From assembly GCF_003206615.1 (NCBI RefSeq), contig NZ_PZJW01000006.1, positions 1 to 64,000 of the forward strand: a stretch of 64,000 bases of DNA. Direction: 5' to 3'. This DNA comes from Salinicola acroporae (GTDB lineage: Bacteria; Pseudomonadota; Gammaproteobacteria; Pseudomonadales; Halomonadaceae). Positions within the stretch are counted from its first letter, which is position 1. Each line of letters begins with the position of its first letter. The translations under genes and the position numbers were made by a program. Below are positions 8,701-20,683 of this stretch, in pieces. The notes beneath the pieces were generated by a model. The model searched no databases, was not told the origin of the DNA, and saw only the letters and a program-made list of their open reading frames with translations.

Positions 8701-9222
8701 ATGGCGGTACTGGGGTTTCTGTTGGTCGCGTTCCTGCTGATGCTCTCGCCGATGGTATGGCTGCGGCCAAGCCGCGGCGAGACGCTGCGGGGGCAATTAC
8801 GTCGGTACGTCAAGGCCAATGGTGGAGAGTTGAACTTCACCAAGGCACCGCTGGCACTGCCTAACGTTGCCCTGACGGGCTATCGATTGCGCTACCCGGG
8901 CACGGCGTCGGGTAGTGACTTCACGCTGATACGCAATGACGTCGCCAGTGACGCACTGGAGGCGGCAACCCCCCAGTGGCGGTGGCGCCAGGCACCGTTG
9001 CCGCCATTGAATGCCGAACGATTGCGATTTCTCGAGCAGTGGCTGGATACCTTGCCGAAGGATGCGCTGATCGTCGAATCCGGTAAGCACACGATGTGCG
9101 TCTGGTGGCAGGAGGCGATGAGCCTGGAGGATTTTCAGCAGAATTGGGCAAACTGGCTGGCCATGCGAGACAGCCTGGCCGGAAGTGGGAAAAAGGCCGA
9201 AGTGCCCACCAGGCCGCTATGA
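8701..9222 (+). CDS. Hypothetical membrane-anchored protein
   Basis: A 173-residue protein whose first 20 residues form one hydrophobic segment (AVLGFLLVAFLLMLSPMVWL). A basic stretch RPSRGETLRGQLRRYVK follows, implying a single N-terminal anchor with the rest in the cytoplasm (positive-inside rule). The remainder has several conserved-looking tryptophans but no motif I know. GGAG is 6-8 bases upstream of ATG 8701. It is convergent with the slyA-like gene. Confidence 0.65.
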   Translation: MAVLGFLLVAFLLMLSPMVWLRPSRGETLRGQLRRYVKANGGELNFTKAPLALPNVALTGYRLRYPGTASGSDFTLIRNDVASDALEAATPQWRWRQAPLPPLNAERLRFLEQWLDTLPKDALIVESGKHTMCVWWQEAMSLEDFQQNWANWLAMRDSLAGSGKKAEVPTRPL

Positions 9223-9296
9223 TGGATGGCGCCACCCGCTCGGGTGGCATCGCGATATAGCGGCGCGCGAGCCCTCTCGGCACCGATATCGAGTCA

Positions 9297-9749
9297 TCAA
9301 CTGGCCTTGGCCTGCTCGGACTGGCGTTGCAGCTCCAGACCATTCTTCTCGATGCGGTCCAGCATGCCTTCGAAGAGGTCGATCTCGTCCGGCGTGAAGC
9401 CGCCCAGCATCTCGTCGCGCACTTCATTGACGATCTTCTCGATCTTCTCCAGCAGCGGTGTCGCCTCGTGGGTCAGATGCAGCCGTTTGGTGCGGCGGTC
9501 CTCGGCGCATGGGCGACGCTCGATCAGGTTCTGCTCCGCGAGTTGGTCCAGCGTCCGCACCAGCGAGGGGGCTTCCACGCCGATGGCTCGCGCCAGATCG
9601 CACTGGGCCTGGCCTCCCCCCATGTTGCGCAGATTCCAGAGTGTCACCCAGCGTGTCTGAGTCAAGCCCAGTGGTGCCAGGCGTTCATCGATGACGGCGC
9701 GCCAGAGTCGCGGCAAACGTGCCAATTTAAAGCCGATATGCTGTGCCAT
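9297..9749 (-). CDS. slyA: SlyA-type MarR family transcriptional regulator
   Basis: A 150-residue winged-helix dimeric regulator. It matches SlyA through its length: GFKLARLPRLWRAVIDERLAPLGLTQTRWVTLWNL, then the recognition helix region ARAIGVEAPSLVRTLDQLAEQNLIERR, and the wing CAEDRRTKRLHLT. Homologues control virulence, envelope or efflux genes and respond to small aromatic ligands. AGGTAA precedes ATG 9749. Targets are unknown; nothing adjacent is obviously controlled by it. Confidence 0.85.
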   Translation of the reverse strand: MAQHIGFKLARLPRLWRAVIDERLAPLGLTQTRWVTLWNLRNMGGGQAQCDLARAIGVEAPSLVRTLDQLAEQNLIERRPCAEDRRTKRLHLTHEATPLLEKIEKIVNEVRDEMLGGFTPDEIDLFEGMLDRIEKNGLELQRQSEQAKAS

Positions 9750-9826
9750 AGCGGATTACCTGAATCGTGAACGTCCTAACATTCTCCAAAGCACCGCAGG
9801 ATAATGCAAGCCACAATGGTTGGCGA

Positions 9827-10945
9827 TTAGTCGCCCTGTTTACCGTTATTCCCTAATACATGGCGGATATTCCATCCGGGGATCCCTGGCGGACGCTGAA
9901 TCCTGCCATCGGCGATCGTCGCGTCATCGTTCGTGGCCACCGTGAATCGCACGCTGCCGATACGCTGCCCGGTCTGCGTGATCACGTCCACCTGCCAGCG
10001 TCCTTCCGGTTCACCGGAGAAATTCTGCTTGTGGGTCCAGGCCCGGTAGCCCTGATCACGACCGCCATGGATGACCAGCGCGATGCGCTCAACGACCTGA
10101 CCGTCATGACGCCAGACGTGATAGATCTTTTCGCGCAGCCCACGCGGGGCCCGGATTGCGGTGTAGACGTAAAGTCCTCGCGAGCGAAGCGCCTGGGGGG
10201 TCAGCGTCATGCTGCCGGTGGGCGTCCGGGCCGCCGTATCGAAGCCGGGGGAGAGTGCGCTGCCGGATAGCCACAAGGTCGCTGGCGGTATCCAGGTGCG
10301 CCCGGTCCAGGCGATGCCGCCCAGAATGATCAGCAGTCCCACCATGGCGAGCCAGCGAGCGATGCCGCCAGGTCTGATGAGCCCAAGGACACTGGGCAGA
10401 CTGAAGAACATCATGGCCAGGATCGCCAGTATCAGGCTCTCGCCGGTGGTCAGGCTCAGCATGATCGGCAGCGTGACCAGCATCACCACGAACACGCACA
10501 GTGAGTGGAGCAGGAAGTAAAGCCATCGATGCCGATTGGAGAGGCCAAAGTACAGCGGATCCAGGATGGCGAGGATCGAGCAGACGATCAGCAGCCCGGT
10601 GAACACCGCCTGACCGCTGGTCCAGATGGTGGTGGCGAGAAAGAACGGCAGGCAGAAGAACAGGGTTTCCTGATGCACCATCTGCGCGATGAAAGTCGCC
10701 GCCGCGCGAGGCAGGGCCGCGTTTCGCCCCCGCCGCGATAGCCATTTGCTGGCAATGCTTTCGATGATCAACAGGGCCCAGGTCAGCACCAGGCCCAGCG
10801 CCAGCAGGCCACCCAGCCACTGTTGTCGATTGACCAGGAAAAAGCCGAGCAGCCCCAGAACGAAGGCGATGGGTGGCCAGGCCCAGTGATAGCGACGTAA
10901 ACGAGTGACAAGCGGTTCCAGCCGGGCCAGTATCGAGGGCGTCAT
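9827..10945 (-). CDS. DUF5924/DUF2914-type membrane protein
   Basis: A 372-residue protein. About seven hydrophobic segments lie in the first 240 residues (for example WAWPPIAFVLGLLGFFLV and FFCLPFFLATTIW). A C-terminal soluble domain contains IYHVWRHDGQVVERIALVIHGGRDQGYRAWTHKQNF and EGRWQVDVITQTGQRIGSVRFTV, the pattern of DUF2914. I name the families from memory. ATG 10945 has a purine-rich GAGAAAGAG upstream; an in-frame extension to 11047 lacks support. Function unknown. Confidence 0.7.
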   Translation of the reverse strand: MTPSILARLEPLVTRLRRYHWAWPPIAFVLGLLGFFLVNRQQWLGGLLALGLVLTWALLIIESIASKWLSRRGRNAALPRAAATFIAQMVHQETLFFCLPFFLATTIWTSGQAVFTGLLIVCSILAILDPLYFGLSNRHRWLYFLLHSLCVFVVMLVTLPIMLSLTTGESLILAILAMMFFSLPSVLGLIRPGGIARWLAMVGLLIILGGIAWTGRTWIPPATLWLSGSALSPGFDTAARTPTGSMTLTPQALRSRGLYVYTAIRAPRGLREKIYHVWRHDGQVVERIALVIHGGRDQGYRAWTHKQNFSGEPEGRWQVDVITQTGQRIGSVRFTVATNDDATIADGRIQRPPGIPGWNIRHVLGNNGKQGD

Positions 10946-11158
10946 GGTCTCTTTCTCGGCCACGGTCCAGGCTCCTTCGAATCGGTTCACGGGGGCGGTC
11001 GGGTGATGATCCGGAGGAAGAAGTCCCGGACCGCCGATGGGCGACACATTCTAGCGGTTGGGGATCGATTTTGCGCGACGGCACCGAACACGGGTTTCTC
11101 GCTTCCGGTAATGGCTGCGCCAACCTGGGGGTGAACAGGGTGGAGCGAGACTTTGGTT

Positions 11159-11192
11159 GAGCTTGACGAGCCTCGTCGCGCACCTCAAGCTC
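11159..11192. promoter_or_regulatory. Dyad-symmetric element upstream of fadB
   Basis: Eight-base inverted arms GAGCTTGA (11159-11166) and TCAAGCTC (11185-11192) enclose an inner palindrome GACGAGCCTCGTC. It lies about 80 bases before the fadB start. It could be a fatty-acid responsive operator or a leader hairpin. It does not clearly match the PsrA or FadR consensus, so the role is open. Confidence 0.35.
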
Positions 11193-11272
11193 TCGATATT
11201 CAAACAGTCGTATGATTTGTCCTGTCGTCGATGGCGAGGGACATTTTCGCAGTCATGGCACGGAGGTTTCCC

Positions 11273-14640
<3,368 letters not shown>

Positions 14641-14673
14641 GGTCGAATTCGGGTAGGGTTTCCATCGACCACG

Positions 14674-14703
14674 GCCGCCTCGCCTATGCGAGGCGGCTTT
14701 TTT
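14674..14703 (+). terminator. Rho-independent terminator of fadBA
   Basis: A 10-bp perfect stem (14674-14683 with 14688-14697), a 4-base loop and a run of six T immediately downstream of fadA. Confidence 0.92.
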
Positions 14704-14723
14704 CGTTGGCCGCTACCCGCCGT

Positions 14724-15608
14724 TCAGGCGCGAAACTGCAGTTGACCATCGGCGATTCGGGCCGTGGCTCCATAGCGCCAGGGCAGGTTGTCACGGCCGT
14801 GGCCGATGGGCAGGCCGGCATAGAGCGGCAGGCCACGGGGAGTCAGCCAGGTGTCGAACAGCGTCTCTACTCTCAAGTCCCCATAGGGCACGCACTCTTC
14901 GAAAGTGCCGATACAGACGGCAGCCGCCTCATCCAATCCACCGGAGTGGACCAGTTGCCAAAGGTCACGCTCGAGCCGATAGAAGGGCTCGCCGACGTCT
15001 TCCAGAATCACGATGGCGCCAGGCGGTGCCCGGAACGCCAAGGGGGTGCCGGCGACACTGGCCAGCGTCGAGAGGTTACCACCCACCAGCGGCCCTTCGA
15101 CGATGGTGGAGGTGGTGGCCGTGATGGGCGTCAACGCCACGCTGTCGGCAGGTCGGCCCTCGAGCAGCGCGAGCAGCGCGCTGAAATCGCGTTGGCTCGC
15201 GGCACGCAGGGCGGGATCATCGGCCGTGAGCTTCACGCCCTCCTTCATGACCGGGCCGTGGATCGCCGGCAATCCATGGCGGTGGCACTGATCCAGCAGC
15301 ACACTGAGGTCGGAGTAACCGATCAACGGTTTGGGCGCCAGCCGGCGCCAGTCGATCTCAGTGGCCAGGTGCGCGCAGCCGTAGCCGCCGCGAACGGCCC
15401 ATACGGCGTCGGCGTCGGGATCGGCGTAGGCCGCGTAGAGCGTCTCGAGGCGGTGGTCGACATCCCCGGCCAGGTAGCGGTGCCGCTTCTGCAGTTGGGC
15501 GGGAAAACGCACCGCGATGCCGAACTGCTGCAAGGCTTCCTCGGCCTGGTCCAGTATCTCGGGGCGGGTGAACGATGCCGGGGCTATCAGGCTGAACGTC
15601 ATTGACAT
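14724..15608 (-). CDS. ldcA: LD-carboxypeptidase (peptidase family S66)
   Basis: A 294-residue serine peptidase resembling LdcA, which cleaves the terminal D-Ala from tetrapeptide muropeptides during cell-wall recycling in the cytoplasm. Visible features are WAVRGGYGCAHLATEIDWRRL, the nucleophile Ser in IGYSDLSVLL, IVILEDVGEPFYRLERDL with the catalytic Glu, and PIGHGRDNLPWRYGATARI with the catalytic His. Start ATG 15608 (MSMTFSLIAPASF) fits the family; ATG 15602 is possible. No clear ribosome site is seen. Confidence 0.85.
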   Translation of the reverse strand: MSMTFSLIAPASFTRPEILDQAEEALQQFGIAVRFPAQLQKRHRYLAGDVDHRLETLYAAYADPDADAVWAVRGGYGCAHLATEIDWRRLAPKPLIGYSDLSVLLDQCHRHGLPAIHGPVMKEGVKLTADDPALRAASQRDFSALLALLEGRPADSVALTPITATTSTIVEGPLVGGNLSTLASVAGTPLAFRAPPGAIVILEDVGEPFYRLERDLWQLVHSGGLDEAAAVCIGTFEECVPYGDLRVETLFDTWLTPRGLPLYAGLPIGHGRDNLPWRYGATARIADGQLQFRA

Positions 15609-15755
15609 GGGGGAGCGTCGTCGCAGGTTCGTTGAAGGCAAATGGAGTCCGATACGTTACGTCACTGCCGCCTGGGAGGCTACCGACTCGATTTCCTGAA
15701 TCGAGCCCGCCTAAGTCACGATGCCGATCAGGCAAGGCAGAACGCTTCGCCGAGC

Positions 15756-16169
15756 TCGCGCACCTTCCACGTCGGCCCCGGGACGTTCTCGGCCTATCAG
15801 CGCAGCCTCTATCGCATGGATGACGATCAGGTTCATCACGACATGGATATTCTCGAGCCGGGAATGAGTTATCGCGAGATCGCCGAACGGGCATGGAAAA
15901 TTCCGCAACGGTTTCTGGATCGCCGCTATCCGCCGGTCATTCATGGCGTGGGCGTGCACGGCGAGATCCCGCTGGTCGCCCACCACATGGACTTCGACCG
16001 ATTCTAAGGATGGCATCCTCGAGCCAGGCATGGTGGTATCGGAGGAGAGCTACATCGGGGGAGCGGGGCAGCTGACGGCGTCAAGCTCGAAGGAGAGGTG
16101 TTGATCACCGATACCGGTATTGCGAGATGGTCACGCTATCCTTTCAGCGACCCGCTGTTGGCCGGGTAA
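15756..16169 (+). pseudogene. Broken M24 family peptidase (Xaa-Pro peptidase/DddP-like), C-terminal remnant
   Basis: Three reading-frame segments reconstruct the C-terminal half of an M24 pita-bread enzyme: SRTFHVGPGTFSAYQRSLYRM...VIHGVGVHGEIPLVAHHMDFDRF, then DGILEPGMVVSEESYIG, then DGVKLEGEVLITDTGIARWSRYPF to a stop at 16167-16169. Frame breaks fall near 16005 and near 16065-16075. The N-terminal half is missing. Metal-site blocks (HGVGVHGE and E in SEESYIG) show it derives from a real enzyme. The subfamily cannot be decided from this part. Confidence 0.75.
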
Positions 16170-16210
16170 CACCTTGGGCCGGATCGGAGCGGGGCGGCGG
16201 GTTTCTCGTG

Positions 16211-18343
16211 TCATGGCCGCTCCGCCAGACGCGCGATCAGTTGATCCATGTCCATCGGTCGACCCAGGAAGTAGCCCTGGTACTGCTTGACTCCCAGCGT
16301 CTGCAGCAGTTGCCACTGCTCCTCGGTCTCCACACCCTCGGCGACGGTTTCCATTCCGAGCAGGTTGCACAGGCCGACGATGCCCGCCAGTAGATGGCGT
16401 GAACGCTGGTCCGTCTCCAGGTCATGCATGAAACTGCGATCGATCTTGATGGTGTCGAAGGGAAGCCGCCTGAGATAGCCCAGCGAAGAGTAGCCTGCGC
16501 CGAAGTCATCCATCGCCACCCGAAACCCCTGGCGCCTGAGATGCTCGATCCGGGCTTCCGGTGCCCGCGTATTCTCCAGGAAGACGGACTCCGTCACTTC
16601 CAATTCGATCTGGTCGGTGGTGATCCGGTGGCGCTGGCAGGCACGCCGCAGGGTGGCCGCCAAATCGTCATCCATGACATGCAACGCAGAGATGTTGACT
16701 GCGACTGGCAAGGGGCTGCCGGTCGCGGCGAGAAGCGCAGCGTACTGGGCGGCTCTCTCGATCGCCAGATTCCCCAGCGATGATGCCATGCCGTTATGTT
16801 CCGCCAATGGCACGAACACGCTGGGTGGGACCTGGCCATACTCATCGGTGGTCCAGCGTGCCAGCAGCTCCGCGCCGATCACGCGACTGCCGCTGTCGAA
16901 TTTGGGCTGGACGACGAAGTCGAGCGAATCCTTGGCGATCGCCTCGCGCAGCCGCGAGAGCATCGATATCTGCTCCAGATTGTGGTGTTTCAGCTCATGG
17001 TGATAGGCGACGATGGCGTTCTTGCCCCTATCCTTGGCCGCGTACATGGCGACGTCCGCGTGCTTGAGAAGGGTCTCGCCATCGCGACCGTTGTCGGGGG
17101 CATGGACGATGCCGATGCTGGCGGTGACACTGATCTGGTGGCCGCTGATGACCATGGGATGAGCCAGCGCCTCGAGCAGTCGCCTGGCGATCTTGTCGGC
17201 CAGTTGCCCATCGCTGCCCACATCGATCACCACCACGAATTCATCGCCGCCCCAGCGTGCGACCAGGTCCTTGCTCCGTAGCGTGGCACGCAGGCGCTTG
17301 ACCATGATCTTCAGCAGGATGTCACCCGATTGGTGGCCCAGCGAATCGTTGATGTGCTTGAAACCGTCGAGATCGACGAAAAGCAAGGCCAGGCTATGCC
17401 CCGGGGCGAGCTGGAGCAGGCGCCGGTTCAGGGTCTGCTGAAGCGTCGCCCGATTGGGGAGCTGGGTCAGCGTGTCGATTCTGGCGAGATGCTCCAGCTC
17501 TCGCTCGGACCGCTTGCGGGCCGAAATATCGCGCAGGGCGGCGATGTAGTGGGTCTGTCCGGTGTCACCCAGCGTGAAATGGCTGAGTGTCAGCTCGACG
17601 GGAATAGGGGACTCTCCATCGACATGAAAGAGCCCCTCGTGATGCTGGGCCCGGTCGCTTCCCGCGGTTGCCGCCGGATCGGCTCGCAGGACCTCGGCCT
17701 CGATGTAGCGCTGCAGCGCTTGGCCTTGTATCTCGCCTGTCGGTCGACCGCCGAGCTCGATGAAGGCGTCGTTGGTTTCCAGGATGCGCCAGCGCTCGTC
17801 CACCACCAGCATCGGATCGCGAGACGCTGCGAAGGCGTGAGCTCTGACACTGCTGCGCGCAAGGTGGTCGTGAGGGTCGTCGATGATTTCCCAGGTGCCG
17901 GTGGCGATGAGTGGGGCGGCTTCTTCGTCTCTGGTCACCACCGCGCCGCGGACATGCCACCAGGTCTTGGGCTGGCGGGTGTCGGGGCGTATCAGCAGGT
18001 CGATGTCATCCTGCTCTCCGCCGTTGATACGCCGCCAGAGCGTGACAACACGGCGGCGTTCGGTCGATGGCATCGTCTTCAGCAGCGACCACCAGTCGAT
18101 CCGCATCTGCTCGTGCGCTTCGATGGTATCGCCCACGGCCGTGCCGCACAGAAAGCCACGATCGGGAGACGACCAGCGCCAGTAGGAGGTCCGAGCGGCT
18201 GTCGTCGCCTCCAGCAGCCAGCGACGATGGGTTTCGCTCCCGGTCATCGCGCGTCCCGACGATACCGAGGTCTGCGTCGTCTCTCCGATCGCTTTTCCGT
18301 CATCGGGGAGTTGGTCACTCTGTGGATCGTCATCGATGGGCAT
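16211..18343 (-). CDS. PAS-GGDEF-EAL cyclic di-GMP signalling protein
   Basis: A 710-residue protein with, in order, an N-terminal region of unclear fold, a PAS domain (about residues 175-300, DPMLVVDERWRILETNDAF), a GGDEF domain (about 290-430, RWGGDEF intact, so diguanylate cyclase competent) and an EAL domain (about 460-700). In the EAL domain the signature reads ELLARW, keeping the metal-ligand Glu. DDFGAGYSSLGYLRRLPFDTIKID and AEGVETEEQW are intact, so phosphodiesterase activity is plausible. No membrane segment. ATG 18343 is a best guess; ATG 18247 is an alternative. Confidence 0.85.
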   Translation of the reverse strand: MPIDDDPQSDQLPDDGKAIGETTQTSVSSGRAMTGSETHRRWLLEATTAARTSYWRWSSPDRGFLCGTAVGDTIEAHEQMRIDWWSLLKTMPSTERRRVVTLWRRINGGEQDDIDLLIRPDTRQPKTWWHVRGAVVTRDEEAAPLIATGTWEIIDDPHDHLARSSVRAHAFAASRDPMLVVDERWRILETNDAFIELGGRPTGEIQGQALQRYIEAEVLRADPAATAGSDRAQHHEGLFHVDGESPIPVELTLSHFTLGDTGQTHYIAALRDISARKRSERELEHLARIDTLTQLPNRATLQQTLNRRLLQLAPGHSLALLFVDLDGFKHINDSLGHQSGDILLKIMVKRLRATLRSKDLVARWGGDEFVVVIDVGSDGQLADKIARRLLEALAHPMVISGHQISVTASIGIVHAPDNGRDGETLLKHADVAMYAAKDRGKNAIVAYHHELKHHNLEQISMLSRLREAIAKDSLDFVVQPKFDSGSRVIGAELLARWTTDEYGQVPPSVFVPLAEHNGMASSLGNLAIERAAQYAALLAATGSPLPVAVNISALHVMDDDLAATLRRACQRHRITTDQIELEVTESVFLENTRAPEARIEHLRRQGFRVAMDDFGAGYSSLGYLRRLPFDTIKIDRSFMHDLETDQRSRHLLAGIVGLCNLLGMETVAEGVETEEQWQLLQTLGVKQYQGYFLGRPMDMDQLIARLAERP

Positions 18344-18499
18344 GAAGTGAGATCTCGATCGCGCTGAATGGCGAAATGCAATCCCGCGGCGTAATGGAGA
18401 TCGTATCGGCGCATTCAGCGAGAACTTGATGCCTGGGCGTGGCTTATGCGCTTTTGCCTCCACTCATGATCGCGAGCGCTTCCTTGTCGGGGCCGGTCC

Positions 18500-18889
18500 C
18501 TACAATAGGGCAATGGCGAACAGGCCCAGAACCGCGAGAAAACCCACCACGAAGAGTGCCGAACGCAGGGTGGGAAGATCTAGCGCATAGCAAAGGCCGT
18601 GGCCAACCCGCGCCAATACGAAGACGACGCAGGCGACATCCACCAACCAGCCACCATTCCCCACCGTCATGGTGGCCACGATGGCGGCGGTGAAGAGGGC
18701 CAGGGCTTCCCAGGCATTCTGCTGTGCGGCCCATAGACGGGCGCCTTTGCCCTCCATCCGCGCGTACTGCTGGCGCGGGTGCTGGTTGTCGATGCGCCCA
18801 AATTCACGCCGTCTGACAGCGCTACCCCAGAAGGCCAGCCAGAACGGCAGCAGGGCGATTATCAGCAGGCACCATAGCGGCAGATTCAT
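18500..18889 (-). CDS. MAPEG family membrane protein
   Basis: A 129-residue integral membrane protein with about four hydrophobic segments. The central block DNQHPRQQYARMEGKGARLWAAQQNAWEALALFTAAI is typical of bacterial MAPEG proteins (relatives of microsomal glutathione transferases, often annotated YecN-like). The third of three consecutive ATGs (18889) is chosen because GAGAGG lies 6 bases upstream. The physiological substrate is unknown. Confidence 0.78.
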   Translation of the reverse strand: MNLPLWCLLIIALLPFWLAFWGSAVRRREFGRIDNQHPRQQYARMEGKGARLWAAQQNAWEALALFTAAIVATMTVGNGGWLVDVACVVFVLARVGHGLCYALDLPTLRSALFVVGFLAVLGLFAIALL

Positions 18890-18981
18890 CATCATCCTCT
18901 CGACCGGCTCCCGTTTGCGACGCGACTCCGTCGCTCCTAACCAAGGTAGCAGATCACCTGCCGGCCGTTGCTCCAGTGTCA

Positions 18982-19209
18982 TCACGATCTTGAGGAGGGG
19001 CCCGCCCGCTTGCCGAGCACCGGCGCCGTCAACTGGCGATACTTGGTCTCGATGTCGCTGAGGGGACTGGTGGGATTGTCACGAGCCTCGCAAGGCTCGC
19101 TGGCGGCCACCCGGCCATCGCCGAGCGTGACAGTGGCACGCGCCCAACGCTCCGCCGGGGATTTTGCATCGTAGTCGTCATGACGGTGTACGTGAACGCG
19201 ATCAGGCAT
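18982..19209 (-). pseudogene. MmgE/PrpD family protein, C-terminal remnant
   Basis: The 75-residue reading frame (DRVHVHRHDDYD ... WARATVTLGDGRVAASEPCEARDNPTSPLSDIETKYRQLTAPVLG) resembles only the last part of the MmgE/PrpD family (2-methylcitrate dehydratase/iminodisuccinate-type proteins of about 450 residues). The rest is absent, and the sequence immediately upstream is the 3' end of the TolC-like gene. It looks like a gene truncated when the secretion locus arrived or by deletion. Family assignment is from pattern recognition. Confidence 0.55.
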
Positions 19210-19234
19210 TGCCAAATGACGTGGATGGTGGACA

Positions 19235-20683
19235 TCAGCGACTGGCCGGCGCCGTGGTGGCAGGGGTAGCGCCCTCCTCGATGCGGGTGAGGATGCCGGC
19301 GACCTCCTCCAGGGTCGATGTGTCGAGTTGGCCGACGGCCGCATCGAGGTAGGTACGATCCTTGAGATAGAGACATAGCGTCTCGACCAGGCGGATGCGC
19401 AGATCGTAGAGCGAGGAACGCGCGTCGAGCACATCGACCAGATCCCTCAGGCCCAACGACTCGCCCCGAATCGCCGCCTGCAGGAACAGGCTGCCCGAAT
19501 CCACCGAGCGCTGCAGGGCTTCGATCTGACGCAGGTCGCCTTGCATGCTTCTCAGGCGCTTGCGGACTTCCTGCTTGGCCAGGCGACTCTCGTTCTCCAT
19601 CGATGCCGTGCCGGCAAGCGCCGTCAGCTCCCCCTGACGAATGCTGGCGGTCGTATATCCGCCCTGGTAGAGCGACAGGTTCATTTCCACGCTGGCGGTC
19701 AAGTCGCTGCTGGTTCGCAGCGCATCATTACTGTCGACATCACTGTAGCCGACCACCAAGTTGAGTTCGGGATAGCGAGAGGCGCGACGCACGTCGGTGT
19801 CGATTCTGGCGACGCGCTGACGCTCGGCGGCCAGTTGGACCTGGGGATTGTCGCCAGTCAGCGCCAGCCAGCTCTCCAAGGGCATCGATTCCGGGGCGAT
19901 GGAGAGACTCTCCGGCGTCTCGATCAGCACTGGATCGAATACCAGCGGCGTGCCGGTCAGTCGCTCGAGATCGCTCGACGCATTGGCCAGGTCGTTCTCC
20001 GCGGAGGTCTGGTCGGCAACGGCCTGATCCAGGCGCGACTGGGACTCCAGCAGGTTGATTCGGTCGCCGATACCCAGATCGTAGGCACGTTGCGCCTGGC
20101 GCTGCTGGAGCACCAGCGATTCCCGCTGCGCAATCAGCAGGCCCAGCTTGCGCGATGCCTGGTAGGCATCGAGATAGGTCTCGATGACCTTGACCGCCAG
20201 ATCCCTTTCGGCGACGGCTACCTGCAACGTCGCGGCGTCCATCTGGGCGCGAGCCTTGCCGACCCGGCGCCAGCGCTCGAGACTGAACAGCGGCTGTGTC
20301 ATGCGCAGTTCCCAACTGGTATCCCGGGTCTTGCCCGCCACGCGGTCGTCGTAGACTTCGTCCGGATAGTCGTCAGGGTTTTCGGTATAGATGTTGTCGG
20401 CGTCCGTGTAGCGATACGCTGCGGTGGCGTCGAGTCGCGGACGCAGCCCGGCCTCCGCCATCGGCACCTCCTGCGCCACCGACTGGCTGTCCAGACGCTG
20501 GCTCTGCAGGCCGCTGTCGTAGGTCAATGCCAGTGCGACGAGTCGCGACAACGACGGTAGCGGCGCCGGGGCGGCAGTGGTCGGTGCGTCGGTCGGCGGC
20601 GTGATCTCCAGTGGCTGGGCATGTGTCGGGGTGGTCAGCGCGGCGAGGCATCCGGCCAGTATCAAGGGTCGTATGGATGGCAT
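19235..20683 (-). CDS. TolC family outer-membrane channel of a type I secretion system
   Basis: A 482-residue outer-membrane efflux protein. A signal peptide (MPSIRPLILAGCLAALTTPTHA) is followed by long coiled-coil helices and beta segments in two repeats (SLSRLVALALTYDSGLQSQRLDSQ and NPQVQLAAERQRVARIDTDVRRASRYPELNLVVGY), as in TolC. It would form the trans-periplasmic exit tunnel. ATG 20683 overlaps the adaptor stop (TGATG), so it is translationally coupled as third gene of the exporter operon. Confidence 0.9.
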   Translation of the reverse strand: MPSIRPLILAGCLAALTTPTHAQPLEITPPTDAPTTAAPAPLPSLSRLVALALTYDSGLQSQRLDSQSVAQEVPMAEAGLRPRLDATAAYRYTDADNIYTENPDDYPDEVYDDRVAGKTRDTSWELRMTQPLFSLERWRRVGKARAQMDAATLQVAVAERDLAVKVIETYLDAYQASRKLGLLIAQRESLVLQQRQAQRAYDLGIGDRINLLESQSRLDQAVADQTSAENDLANASSDLERLTGTPLVFDPVLIETPESLSIAPESMPLESWLALTGDNPQVQLAAERQRVARIDTDVRRASRYPELNLVVGYSDVDSNDALRTSSDLTASVEMNLSLYQGGYTTASIRQGELTALAGTASMENESRLAKQEVRKRLRSMQGDLRQIEALQRSVDSGSLFLQAAIRGESLGLRDLVDVLDARSSLYDLRIRLVETLCLYLKDRTYLDAAVGQLDTSTLEEVAGILTRIEEGATPATTAPASR

